Shown: piece after piece, positions 48,101 to 56,502 of the stretch
Position numbering within the stretch: position 1 is the stretch's first letter
Layout of the letters: the number at the start of each line of letters is the position of its first letter
Source: Flavobacteriales bacterium
GTDB taxonomy: Bacteria > Bacteroidota > Bacteroidia > Flavobacteriales_G > Salibacteraceae
NCBI GenBank assembly: GCA_003499525.1
Contig: DNTB01000096.1
Coordinates: 46,100 to 110,099, forward strand
DNA: 64,000 bases
Direction: 5' to 3'
Translations under genes and position numbers: made by a program
The notes under the pieces: model-generated
Told to the model about the DNA's origin: nothing
The model's database searches: none
What the model saw: the letters and a program-made list of their open reading frames with translations, nothing else

Positions 48101-50278
48101 CATTGCGCCATTCCCACCGTTGTTAGCAGGAGCATTAGTACCAAAGCTAATTCTGCCCAGAGGATCATTTGTTTCAAATTCCCAGATCCGGTCATTTCCG
48201 CAATACACTATCGTATCATCCAGAACTGTAGCATTAGTGGTCGATTCAAAGTCTTCAACAAAGGGTAAGGTTGCTCCTAAAGATATTGCACAAAGAGGCA
48301 TAGTAAATGTAAAAGGCCCAACCCATGCACTTTGACTGCCTCCACCACAATCGGATCTGACGTAATAGTCATATGAGTTTCCTGGAATAAAACCTCCGAT
48401 TACAACAGGGTTTGAAGCTGTAGCAACCGTTGTACCGCTGCTTTGAGCAAAACCCAGCGGTCCATATTCCACTTCCCATTGAGTGGCTGTGCCATTCTCT
48501 ATCCAATTCAGAGAAACGGATACCGAGGATTGTGGTATTGCATTGAGGTTAGAAGGAGCAGTGCATGACGAAGACGAATTGAAGGTTACATCATCAATAG
48601 CCATATCACTAGTATATTGACTTCCTCTAATACCTCTAAACCTCAGTTTTACAGTTTGTCCACTATAAGCTGTAAGATTAACCTGCCTGATAAGGTATGG
48701 GTCTGTTTGACTCAATTGTTGTTGACCAACCAATGGAGCCATGATATCATTAGTCCAGAAACCTCCTGTATTGATATCCAGGTGAAGTTCGCCCATACCC
48801 GCTCCGTACATATGATATGCAAACTCAATAATCGGGTTCGGTGAATTCAGTGTAATACATGGTGAAATCAGTTCTGCTGAAGCTCCCTGTGCCGAGCCGG
48901 TTGCTTCCGTATGGACGTAGTGTCCAAACGAGGTCCCTGTAGTATTATCAACGTCTGGCCCAGTGCTTGACGAAGGTGTATTTCCTTGGTTTACATTCCA
49001 GCGAAACGTGGAAGTTGTATTTGAGGGAGAAGCTGTCCAACCATTGGTGAACCCGGTAGCATTTGTAGCGCTTAGAAAAGTTTCAAAGTCTTCTACATAG
49101 CTCGTATTAAATGAAGAGCCAACATTGATATAGCCATTCTTAGTTTCAGATATGGTTTGTGAGCCATTGGAAATCGTCAGTTTAACATCGTAGGAACCTG
49201 CGAAAGTATATGCATAGGAGGCATTCTGTGTTGTTGCATCAATAACACCGTCACCGTTCAGGTCCCATTGCCATGAGGTAGCTCCAACGCTATTATCGGT
49301 AAAGTTTACTATCAGCGGAGTAGAACACGAGTTAGTAACGTTAGCAGTAAAATCCACATCAAAGGTGGAACAGGTAAAGTAATTTCTTTGGGTTTTATAT
49401 GAAGCGTAAATTCTGGCATATTGATCGGTAGAAAAAGTCGTTCTGCAGGACTTTCTGGAATACGACATGATGTTCGTGGGATCAGGAACAAAAGCTTGTC
49501 CATTTGCGTCTACGGTAGCACCTGTATATGGCGAAGTGCCATTGTATACACATGATAGATTTACGTTGGCATTTCCTAGTTGGGGATCAGCCGGAGTATC
49601 GCATACCCTATCTCCACTTGTATTGCAGTTTGATCCGTTGACTAATTCATCAGTTATGACACCATTCGTGAGACCATGGGTATGGTACAGCGAAAAGAAA
49701 TGGCCCATTTCATGGGGTAGTGTTGAACCGTTCATGGCACAACTATTACTCATCAAAATAAGATCAGGCCCCCCAGGAAAATAAGCATATCCGCACAAAG
49801 CACTTCCGCCTGAAGAAGTTACTGAATTACAGAAATAAATATTTATTGCATTTGCCACACCATGGGCAGCATGCATTGCAGCCTCACTGGTTTGATTGAA
49901 ATTATAGTAAAGGTCATTATTGATATAGTTGACTCCATCGCATAAATAGAATTGCATTCCGGCATTCAAATAATATGAATTCATATTGGCCAGTGCACTA
50001 TTTAGCTGAGCCACAGTCAGGCCACCAATGCCTGAGTTAGTTCTGGTAATGTGTGCTTTAATGGGAATGTAAGTTAGTGGAGGCAGTGCTATTTGACTCG
50101 AATTATATAGATAATCCTGACGAGCCTTTTGATAATCAGCATCGTTTTCAACTTGTTGGATTTGCTGAGGCGTTGGATGAAATCCACATTCTTCGATTCC
50201 CGATGTTTGAGCTGAAATAGATAATGAGAACAGAAAAAGGAATAACAGAATCAGTGCAGGAGATAGATAAATCTTCAT
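42188..50278 (-). CDS. Giant T9SS type A protein with M43-like metalloprotease head (2696 residues)
   Basis: A signal peptide (1-24) is followed by a pappalysin-type (M43) zinc protease domain (about 25-300): PHEMGHFFSLYHTH gives H189, E190, H193 and third ligand H199, and NIMSY gives the Met-turn at M271; GDRVCDTPADP is also typical. The glycine usual in HExxHxxGxxH is S196. Next come a PKD domain (about 308-395, WQWDLNGDG), a mix of fibronectin III-like units, MAM/choice-of-anchor-J-like domains and one GEVED-like domain, then 13 SprB-like repeats (about 1628-2606) and a type A sorting domain (IRVYPIPAKEKLTIEI to MERIVVN). It is predicted to be an exported, surface-held or released protease. 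The 109-base gap to the next gene shows no terminator, so some read-through into it is likely. Confidence 0.9.
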   Translation of the reverse strand: MKIYLSPALILLFLFLFSLSISAQTSGIEECGFHPTPQQIQQVENDADYQKARQDYLYNSSQIALPPLTYIPIKAHITRTNSGIGGLTVAQLNSALANMNSYYLNAGMQFYLCDGVNYINNDLYYNFNQTSEAAMHAAHGVANAINIYFCNSVTSSGGSALCGYAYFPGGPDLILMSNSCAMNGSTLPHEMGHFFSLYHTHGLTNGVITDELVNGSNCNTSGDRVCDTPADPQLGNANVNLSCVYNGTSPYTGATVDANGQAFVPDPTNIMSYSRKSCRTTFSTDQYARIYASYKTQRNYFTCSTFDVDFTANVTNSCSTPLIVNFTDNSVGATSWQWDLNGDGVIDATTQNASYAYTFAGSYDVKLTISNGSQTISETKNGYINVGSSFNTSYVEDFETFLSATNATGFTNGWTASPSNTTSTFRWNVNQGNTPSSSTGPDVDNTTGTSFGHYVHTEATGSAQGASAELISPCITLNSPNPIIEFAYHMYGAGMGELHLDINTGGFWTNDIMAPLVGQQQLSQTDPYLIRQVNLTAYSGQTVKLRFRGIRGSQYTSDMAIDDVTFNSSSSCTAPSNLNAIPQSSVSVSLNWIENGTATQWEVEYGPLGFAQSSGTTVATASNPVVIGGFIPGNSYDYYVRSDCGGGSQSAWVGPFTFTMPLCAISLGATLPFVEDFESTTNATVLDDTIVYCGNDRIWEFETNDPLGRISFGTNAPANNGGNGAMVLDRSVSGSNAVNFATITLDLSAYNGNPFMNLSFDLANFSDEPNGNDRVWVRGSNSNSWIEVYDWSTGLAPGQWYNVNGIDLDAALSSAGQLFTNTFQVRFGQEDNFPFLTDGLGIDNIIIDEVTCPQPIALNLISKASSTATVGWIEQGAAAQWEVEWGPNGFVLGTGTSSVTASNPFQISGLSPGSSYDFYVRSICGGGDSSNWSGPYNISLVYCSTGGPAFNQDTDIRRALLNGVTFGIDNPTSCPGTIGVEDFTSTDSADLGVGLTFDLDLLLSTCGGVYGSAAEAWIDWNQNFLFEPFESIGTWSGTPAVLSSTIPNASFNFTVPASATLGETRLRVVMQENSTIPLDPCASFSYGAVEDYKIVVVDYCYEPHSLLAQNVTGYSADISWNNVGTSSLWEIEYGPSGFALGTGTNKSANATQTTISGLSQLTDYQVYVRSICGPGDTSTWVGPVDFTTPCGVYGVPFLETFTSLSSPQCWSSYGGENWIFTRNWPAYGASGLTDHTGNFGSFAGVDGSGTAFNDATLETPLIDITSLMSPQLSFYVFSNNIDAPGDNADLHVEVWDGSSWTRELTYAADNPNWVEALIDLSAYSDTIKVRWIVDHTVISGFTFHNDIVIDDVLIDEAPSCPKPTNLFVSNIGLNSFDLNWVENGAATTWIIEYGAPGYTPGSGIQWVTSTKPTTISGLSQNSMYDVRVRSICGPNDTSDWSAFAAVSTPNLVIAPWMDDFDLNADGITDGFANKWTQVSTTQFKWETSTAGTPSSDTGPSGPSSGNGTYLYTEASAGSSGDEAQFVSPLIDISALDTPYVDFIYHRYGADMGDMIVEIYDDNQWKTAVTFLGQSQTSLTAPWLKYGFDLSSFNLVDSIIQVRFRAIRQAGWFSDMAIDDFRIYEKLSGLNLGSDTALGVCESLVIDAGAYFSYLWSDGSTSNSVLIDASILAPGTYTYSVTVSDTFSNVLTDSIQITIASAPNPDLGVDTILCSTGSMVLSPGIFAAYSWQDGSTMPSYTVDASSLAPGLYSYSVTVLDNYGCTASDTVAVSVPSSSAVDLGNDTSICADDVLLLDAGTGFSSYLWQDGNTSSQYAVSGTADGYGLKTYSVAVTDANGCSASDTIIVDISSPLSLDLGPDTSLCLGNMIIIDAGAGFNSYSWNNGATSQMITINTSLTGVGTFGYSVSVSDSQGCLGQDSISISVSPNPTVSLGSDTSICYSSTYILDPGAGFASYLWSNGAATPSISVSNASQNVGNQLYSVTISDINGCTSSDSVNVNLRAPLVLNTLSDTSICHDGNVLLDAGTGYSSYLWNDGSTTQTNLLNGSLSGQGSFVLSVTVTDGFGCSDSDTATVTVNPEVITNLGPDTALCSNETYLLNAGAGFASYLWSDGSTSSQFVVDASNLSTGTSAFGVTVSDNLGCTDSDSVLITVFPLASIDLGNDTSLCFESSVLLDAGAGFNSYQWNTGETTNSIQVNGSGYGAGSQNFSVTVTDANGCGGSDSVSVQIYPQVLPNLGPDIHLCFNDTTLIDAGSGYSNYVWSDGTNGQFYLAHMGTVMTGANIISVTVSDANGCAGTDSVLITVLSELTVYLGADTGICSNDFVMLDAGSGPYSYVWQDGSNLQTYVVDGSVLGTGTHDIAVTLTDSNGCSASDTIEVMVNSSPQVNLGSDTAICHDGTLTLDAGVGQGTYLWQDGSTLPTLNVDGSTLNPGFYTYSVIISGLSGCTASDSIVVEVRDTVSVSLMGPPYICANSSIILDAGSGFSSYLWNTGENTSSIQISSAGQLPGQQSYSITVTDIAGCFGSDVITINYLPEVTTNLPDTIIETTSNTVVLDAGSGFILYTWDDGSTGQTRTVNNTGTYWVQVTDSLGCIGVDTVYVDIIVGNQIDASASQIRVYPIPAKEKLTIEISSRTAGKEMHVLVRSMEGKIVWKKRLAINSGTNVEDVDIVNWASGVYLIEVSGTEVYFMERIVVN
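42461..45397 (-). repeat. Thirteen SprB-like repeats of about 75 residues
   Basis: The tandem units have the core LGxDTxIC, LDAGxGFxSYLWxDGST, YSVTVTDxxGCxxSD. This is the longest such run among the four - strand giants (6, 2, 13 and 2 units). The last unit is the short form ending 'TYWVQVTDSLGC'. Confidence 0.8.
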
Positions 50279-50307
50279 GCTGAGGGTTGTTTTATTGATG
50301 AGAAAAG

Positions 50308-50340
50308 CGAATATACCGAATAGGAGTGAGACAAAACAAA
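50308..50340 (-). promoter_or_regulatory. Candidate promoter (TTTG-N21-TATATTCG) of the 2696-residue protein gene
   Basis: On the - strand TATATTCG (50308-50315) ends 29 bases before the ATG at 50278, with TTTG at 50337-50340 (21 bases upstream) and a second TTTG at 50332-50335 (16 bases upstream). One base off TAnnTTTG. Confidence 0.35.
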
Positions 50341-50368
50341 AAAGGCCGTCTGATTTCAGACGGCCTTT
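50341..50368 (-). terminator. Rho-independent terminator of the 1990-residue protein gene
   Basis: A 12-bp stem, AAAGGCCGTCTG (50341-50352) with CAGACGGCCTTT (50357-50368), has an ATTT loop. On the - strand it runs on into TTTGTTTTGT. It lies 20 bases past the stop codon. Confidence 0.85.
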
Positions 50369-50388
50369 ATTATTGGTTTTGAGTTTGA

Positions 50389-53300
50389 TTATCGAATGGT
50401 AACGGTTTGGATAAGTTGCTCACCATCAATGATTAATTGCATTGAATAAGTGCCTGCAGCAAATCCACTCACGTCGATAGGTTCTATCATTCTTGAAGAA
50501 GAAATCGGAATTAGGTCATCAAGTACAATCTGACCGTTCGCATTGAACATTCTCAGTGTAATATCACCACTTCCAGTTAGTCCAGACATATCCAATGTCA
50601 GTTCTTCGCTTGCTGGAACAGGATACACCTTGATTTCAGCATCATTCAGGATTCCTCCAATGGAGATAAAATAATCAAAGTATACTGTATCAGACCCCAT
50701 ACAACCGTTGAAATCCATTACCTCTACCCAATAGAATCCTGTAGCATCAGCTGTATCCGTTTGCAGGGTGCTTCCATCTTGCCATAAGTATGATGCATAA
50801 CCCGCACCGGCATCTAAGATCACGGGTACCGAAGAACTAATCGTATCTGGACCCAGATTAACCACTACAGGTGCAAACAGGATCACATTTACCGTGTCAC
50901 TAGCAGAACATCCGGCAGAATCAGTGACCATTACGCTAACATCCGTTGGTGTACCTGGTGTTACAGAAGAAGTATCTACCGTAAAGGTTTGATTCATAGA
51001 ACCATCTTGCCACATGTATGAGGCAAATCCAGCACCGGCATCAAGTGTAAACGATTCGCATGATGATGTATCTGCACCCAGACTTATTGCTGGACCAGCG
51101 CTTCCTACTACTGTTGCCGTGTCCGTACCTGGACAGCTCACAGCTGTTACTGACCAATCATAGAAGAAGTAGTAGAATCCTGCCAAACCATTTATTGCTT
51201 CGGTAATTTCAACAGTTGACCCATCTGTATATGGATAAACCGCTCCACCGTTATTTCTGTATAGTCCTAGTACCGTTGATCCCTGAGCATCAATAATGTA
51301 TCCTGATCCCTCAGGCACAATTATACCAACAGGTATGCGGAAGGCTCCTGCTGATGGAACGGAAACTGCTGATGAACCAACAAGGTTTAGGCCAGCATCG
51401 AACACATTAACTTGAACGATCCCTGCACCATCAGCATAAACCGTTACAGAATCCAGAACAAATGCAGATAGCGCATTAAACACTAATCCATCTGTAAAGA
51501 AAGTATAAGGTCCACCTGTTCCTATGGTATTGTCCACCGGACCAACATTTGAGGATGATAGTATTGTAAATCCATCAACAATGTAGTCGTTAGACCCCGC
51601 CATTGAAACTAAAGATAAAGTATTGGATGATCCACTTTGTATCAATCCTGAAGCATCGGACCACACATAGTAATCCAGACCTGCTGTAGCCGTTAATGTC
51701 ACAGAATCACCAGCACAAGCTGATTCATCATTTACTGAAACTGAAGCCTGTGGTTTAGTTTCAAGAGTATAACCATTGATTGAGTCATTTGATGTATCAA
51801 TATCACCTGCCAGCAGCGTATACACGTCAAGAACGTGCAAACCAAGTGGTGTCAAATCTGCCAGAGTTGTGAAAGAGTACACCAGGGTATCACCGGGTTG
51901 AACGGTATCAGCAACGGTTTCAGGAGTAATTGAAGTGCCGTCCAGAGTATAACCCACGTCGAATCCACTTTGAGCTATTAAACCTCTATTCTCGATTACC
52001 ATTGTTACGGTTTCCAAACCTAACCCACAACCGGGAACAGGAGATAATATAGACATAGTCGATAAATCGTCATTCGCTGGTATTCTAACTTCGAAATTAT
52101 CGACGAAAACATCATTGTTTTCAGGGTCATCGACTGTTCCGTCTGTTGCCCAAATTGCAATTTGCACCACAGATCCGGTATACGCAGCCAGACTTATAAC
52201 TTCATGATTACCAGCCGGACTCGTTACATAAGTACTATCGAAAACCGCTAATGAGGTCCATGTAACTCCATCAGTAGTGATTAATACCTGAACCTGATCG
52301 TCTGATCCCAGTGTAGCCGGAGTTGTAGTATTCCAACCATAAATTCCGAAGTCGAATTCCAACTGATGATTTCCACCTGTAAGATCAATTGACGGTGATA
52401 GCATCCAATCGCTAACGCCAACAGTCCACAGATTAACCTTAACTGCTCCTGTAGTTCCGTTATTCGCGAAACCATCCTCTATCCAGTTACTTGTGCCCGG
52501 AGTACCAGGCCCTGTTACCGGGTCTCCTCCCAAAGCTTCAGCCCAACAAGTAGAAGGTAACCAACCAGCTGTGAAGTCTTCCAGATAAGGAGTTGCAAAA
52601 ACATTACATAGTGTCCTGAATGGCACTGGAAAAGATGCCAAACTTGTGTCACCCGGGCCACAAATGGCAGAAACATAAACCCAATAAAGTGAATCTGCTA
52701 CCAGACCTGTTAAGGTATAAGGATTAGAACTGGTAACCATGGCCATTCCATTTCCTGGGGTAAACCCTGCAGGCCCATATTCTAACACCCATTGAGTTGC
52801 TCCAGAAGGATTAGCCCATGAAATAATTGCGGAATCCTGTCCTACTGAGGAAGCCACTAAGGAGTCTGGAGATATACAAGTAACACTTGCTATGGTGAGA
52901 TTATCAATTCCAAGACCATCTCCCTGAGGGTATGGAAAGTTATCGTTCTGACCAATTCCAATCTGGAATGTAGAAGACAGAGTCTGTCCACCTGCACTAA
53001 GCAAAGTATCAATATCCAGCCCTCCAACATTAAACCATACTCCACTATTTGGAATTACAGTCCAATCAAATATTTCTAACCATAGAGATGTGTCACTTCC
53101 TCGTATCCAAATCCGATCCTCCGGATGAGGTTCATCCCCAAAGTTGGCAATGTCAAAGCTCAACTCAAGGTTGGTATCACTAGCATATGCTGTCATATCC
53201 AATGTAATCTCAACCAGGTTTGTTGTAAATGCTCCTGAAGGATCTCTATCGAGTAACATTGCTCCCGTTCCGGTAGCCGATTCTGGAGAATCATTACCAA

Positions 53301-56300
53301 ATCGAACACGACCTTCAATAGTAGAGCTGGTGAAATTCCATTCAGTTTCCATATTACATGTAATTAAGAAACTTCCGGAATCCTGAATAGTAGTGTCTGC
53401 CGTCATTTCAAAGTCCTCGATGTAGGGAAGAACTACTGGAGTTCTGATTGGGCATGGTAGCGCTTCAGCCACAGAGAAATCATCAATAACTATATCGTTG
53501 TAGAAAGCATCATTGGTCATACCAGAACCATCCACAATAAAACGGATGGAAATAACGCCAGAATAACCGCTCAAATCCACCTGTACTGGAACCCAATCCG
53601 GATTATCCGCTGCATATACCAATTCAGATGTCCATACTGCACCGTCAAAGACTTCGACAGTAAGTGATGCATTATCACCAGGAAAATCAACATTGTTACT
53701 AAAAACCCAGAATAATAATTCCGGATTCATCAAAGTACTGATGTCAATTGGTGGAGTTTCAAAAGTTGCATCTACTGGGGCTGGAGATGATCCATCAACA
53801 CCGGCAAAGCTTCCCCCGTTTCCGGTATGCTCAGCAAGCCCGCTCGCTCCCCATCCTGGCCAGGTTGAGGTAAACTTCCATGTATCGTTACCGTAAGTCG
53901 ACCAGCAATTCGGTATGGTTGTATTGTCAAATGTTTCTAACATCGGGGTGGAAAAAACTAAGCAAGGAGTAGTAAAAGAGGCTGGTCCTGCCCATAGTGA
54001 AGAATCACCAGCGGAGCATATTGCACGAACATAAAAATCATAATCTGTCGCATCCATTAATCCTCCTAATGTGTAAGGATTCGTGCCTACAATAACTGAA
54101 GTACCCATTCCCTGCATAAAACCTGCAGTACCGTATTCAATCTCCCATTGGGCTGCTCCCTGAGGATCTGTCCACATTAGGTCAGCTGAAGTAGCTGTTA
54201 TGTTAGAAGTCATTAAGCTGTCTACTGCGAAACATGTTAGAGGCTCCCGAACAGAGATATCATCGAGACACATATCACCTTCAAAACTTGATCCTCCTTT
54301 GGTACTTATAAATCGAGCCTGGATAACACCTGAGAATGAAGAAACGTCAATAATTCTTTCCAACCATGGATCGCCTTGGGCTACTTGCTGCTCTCCTATA
54401 ATTGAATCCATCAGAACCCAGGTAGAACCATCAAAAACTTCTATATAGAGATTTCCCATTTCCACTCCAAACATGTGGTAGAAAAATGACATTTCCGGAT
54501 TTGTCATTGCCGAAATATCTACAAGTGGAGTATATAGCTCCGCTACATCTCCCTGAGCACCAGAAGATGCTTCAGTATAAAAATAGTTACTTCCGCTGTA
54601 TGCACCTGACGGTCCCGTTCCACTTGAAGGAGTTGAACCCGAACCATCCACATTCCAACGATAGCTTGATGTTGTATTAGAAGGTGTTGTAGACCAGCAC
54701 AAACCAATGTTGGCAGACGTTGTTGGAGACTGAGCCTCAACATCATCCAGTACTGGACCTGTTACTGGTAAGCATGCTGTTTTAAAGCTACCTGGATTCA
54801 AGGACCACAAAGAGGTATCCCCGGGGCCGCATATAGCTCGAACGTAAAATTCATAGTCGCTGTCATCCACAAGTCCTGAAACGGCTAATGGCTGTGCTCC
54901 TGCTATCATGGTCATTCCAGTTCCCTGAGTAAATCCGGCCAGACCATACTCAACTTCCCATTGTGTAGCACTGCCGTTCTCAACCCAATTCAAATCGGCC
55001 GTTGTAGCTGCCACATTCTGAGCGTAAAGAGAATCTGGAATTGCACATAAGATCTCAGCTAACAATATATTATCAATACCGAGACCATCGCTTGAATGAG
55101 GGAAATCATCGGACTGTCCAAATCTTATTTGGAACGTACTGGAAAATACCTGACCGGCTCCACTGAGCGCAGCGTCAACATCTAGCCCTGAAACGGTAGC
55201 CCAGGTAGCGTTGTGTCCTGAACTCCAATCGTAGATTTCCACCCAGGTATCGGTATCGCTGCCTCTAACCCATACGCGGTCTTCCGGATGAACTTCATCT
55301 CCGAAATCTGCAAGATCAAAGCTGAGTTCAACTCCTACACTACCAGCATAGGAAGAAAGATCGAGAGTAATGTCTACGTAATTGGTTGTAAGGGCTCCTG
55401 AAGGATCTCTATCCAGAACCATGGCTCCAGCACCTGTACTCGCGCTTGGTGCATCAGTGCCGAGTCGTGCTCGACCTCCAACCTGGTCTGTGGTAAACTC
55501 CCAATTCACTGAGTTATCACATGCAAAAGTACCGCTGGTTGTAACCGTTGCAGTAATTGACTCGAAATCTTCAGAATAAGGAAGAGTTGCGGGATTCAAC
55601 CCCGGACAAACCAAGTCTGTCCTAAATGTTATGGGCCCTAGCCACATGGATGTATCTCCTGCTCCACAAATAGATCGAACGTAAGCGTCATAGAAAGTAC
55701 TATTTGACAGCCCCGTGATATTATAAGGTATAGAAACTGTTGAGACAAAGGTTCCTGTTCCTGGAGTAAATCCAGAAGTATCGTATTGAATCTCCCAGTT
55801 TGTGGCAGTTCCTGTTTCTACCCATGAAAGATCTGCACTTGTAGTTGTAATGTTTGAAACAGCCAGTGAATCTGGTGCAGGACAGGTTACATTGAAAATG
55901 TCTAAATCAAAAGAAGTGATACACTGAGGGCTTGGCAATGTTGAAATAATGATGTAATAAGTTGTTCCTGCAACGAAATTCAGCCCCGTCATAACACGGT
56001 CCGTAGATGCACTGTTAGTAACAGATGCAATGCAGTTTCCAGCAGTAGTCGAGTCATCGGTAATATAAATACCCGACCATGTATCCGAAATGTTCGTCAT
56101 GGCGACTGTAACATTAGTCATGTTCATGCCAGGGGTATACGAATAGATAATTTCATCTCCGTTCATATAGCTGCCTGTACACGCAATGTCTGCTGTCGTG
56201 TAAAAGTCTCCAAACCCGCATGTTGTGGCTCCTACCTCTGCAAAAGGTAATGAGGCAACAACAAGGGAATTAGTAAATGTCGAGCCCGGTTGAGCCCAGA

Positions 56301-56361
56301 TTCCGGTGGTTACCAATAGTAATGAGGCAAAAAACGCCCCGTTGCGTAATAGTCTTTTCAT
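50389..56361 (-). CDS. Giant T9SS type A protein with PPC-like head (1990 residues)
   Basis: A signal peptide (about 1-24, ending IWAQ) is followed by a domain resembling the bacterial pre-peptidase C-terminal (PPC) family (about 30-155, 'GDEIIYSYTPG' to TSFDLDIFNV). Then come repeated pairs of fibronectin III-like units (DLSWVETGTATNWEIQYDTSG type) and MAM/choice-of-anchor-J-like domains, several with a DGLGIDNI strand, plus a CARDB-like segment (about 1450-1550). Two SprB-like repeats (SLGADTSSCESFTLDAGAG, then the short form) precede the type A sorting domain (IKVYPVPASEELTLDMSG to 'LIQTVTIR'). It is the first of the four co-oriented giants. The function is unknown; modular, T9SS-exported and probably binding is as far as the sequence goes. 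Confidence 0.87.
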   Translation of the reverse strand: MKRLLRNGAFFASLLLVTTGIWAQPGSTFTNSLVVASLPFAEVGATTCGFGDFYTTADIACTGSYMNGDEIIYSYTPGMNMTNVTVAMTNISDTWSGIYITDDSTTAGNCIASVTNSASTDRVMTGLNFVAGTTYYIIISTLPSPQCITSFDLDIFNVTCPAPDSLAVSNITTTSADLSWVETGTATNWEIQYDTSGFTPGTGTFVSTVSIPYNITGLSNSTFYDAYVRSICGAGDTSMWLGPITFRTDLVCPGLNPATLPYSEDFESITATVTTSGTFACDNSVNWEFTTDQVGGRARLGTDAPSASTGAGAMVLDRDPSGALTTNYVDITLDLSSYAGSVGVELSFDLADFGDEVHPEDRVWVRGSDTDTWVEIYDWSSGHNATWATVSGLDVDAALSGAGQVFSSTFQIRFGQSDDFPHSSDGLGIDNILLAEILCAIPDSLYAQNVAATTADLNWVENGSATQWEVEYGLAGFTQGTGMTMIAGAQPLAVSGLVDDSDYEFYVRAICGPGDTSLWSLNPGSFKTACLPVTGPVLDDVEAQSPTTSANIGLCWSTTPSNTTSSYRWNVDGSGSTPSSGTGPSGAYSGSNYFYTEASSGAQGDVAELYTPLVDISAMTNPEMSFFYHMFGVEMGNLYIEVFDGSTWVLMDSIIGEQQVAQGDPWLERIIDVSSFSGVIQARFISTKGGSSFEGDMCLDDISVREPLTCFAVDSLMTSNITATSADLMWTDPQGAAQWEIEYGTAGFMQGMGTSVIVGTNPYTLGGLMDATDYDFYVRAICSAGDSSLWAGPASFTTPCLVFSTPMLETFDNTTIPNCWSTYGNDTWKFTSTWPGWGASGLAEHTGNGGSFAGVDGSSPAPVDATFETPPIDISTLMNPELLFWVFSNNVDFPGDNASLTVEVFDGAVWTSELVYAADNPDWVPVQVDLSGYSGVISIRFIVDGSGMTNDAFYNDIVIDDFSVAEALPCPIRTPVVLPYIEDFEMTADTTIQDSGSFLITCNMETEWNFTSSTIEGRVRFGNDSPESATGTGAMLLDRDPSGAFTTNLVEITLDMTAYASDTNLELSFDIANFGDEPHPEDRIWIRGSDTSLWLEIFDWTVIPNSGVWFNVGGLDIDTLLSAGGQTLSSTFQIGIGQNDNFPYPQGDGLGIDNLTIASVTCISPDSLVASSVGQDSAIISWANPSGATQWVLEYGPAGFTPGNGMAMVTSSNPYTLTGLVADSLYWVYVSAICGPGDTSLASFPVPFRTLCNVFATPYLEDFTAGWLPSTCWAEALGGDPVTGPGTPGTSNWIEDGFANNGTTGAVKVNLWTVGVSDWMLSPSIDLTGGNHQLEFDFGIYGWNTTTPATLGSDDQVQVLITTDGVTWTSLAVFDSTYVTSPAGNHEVISLAAYTGSVVQIAIWATDGTVDDPENNDVFVDNFEVRIPANDDLSTMSILSPVPGCGLGLETVTMVIENRGLIAQSGFDVGYTLDGTSITPETVADTVQPGDTLVYSFTTLADLTPLGLHVLDVYTLLAGDIDTSNDSINGYTLETKPQASVSVNDESACAGDSVTLTATAGLDYYVWSDASGLIQSGSSNTLSLVSMAGSNDYIVDGFTILSSSNVGPVDNTIGTGGPYTFFTDGLVFNALSAFVLDSVTVYADGAGIVQVNVFDAGLNLVGSSAVSVPSAGAFRIPVGIIVPEGSGYIIDAQGSTVLGLYRNNGGAVYPYTDGSTVEITEAINGLAGFYYFFYDWSVTAVSCPGTDTATVVGSAGPAISLGADTSSCESFTLDAGAGFASYMWQDGSMNQTFTVDTSSVTPGTPTDVSVMVTDSAGCSASDTVNVILFAPVVVNLGPDTISSSVPVILDAGAGYASYLWQDGSTLQTDTADATGFYWVEVMDFNGCMGSDTVYFDYFISIGGILNDAEIKVYPVPASEELTLDMSGLTGSGDITLRMFNANGQIVLDDLIPISSSRMIEPIDVSGFAAGTYSMQLIIDGEQLIQTVTIR

Positions 56362-56502
56362 AGAATTGTTTTGAAATAGGTTAACTCGAAGCGAAGCTAA
56401 CTCAAATTCTTTGAATGTTAAAATATTGTTTGATTAGAATTTGTATTCTAAAAATTTCATGAAAAGAACGAACAACCGAATATTATTCGTTGATTTATCC
56501 TT
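56362..56502. promoter_or_regulatory. Divergent promoter region with two inverted repeats
   Basis: This 141-base gap separates the - strand giant gene from the photolyase gene. It holds TTAGAAT-TTGT-ATTCTAA (56434-56451) and CGAATA-T-TATTCG (56477-56489), both perfect short inverted repeats that could be operators. TAGCTTCG on the - strand (56392-56399) is a one-base variant of the -7 consensus for the giant gene. No strong photolyase promoter was recognised. Confidence 0.35.
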
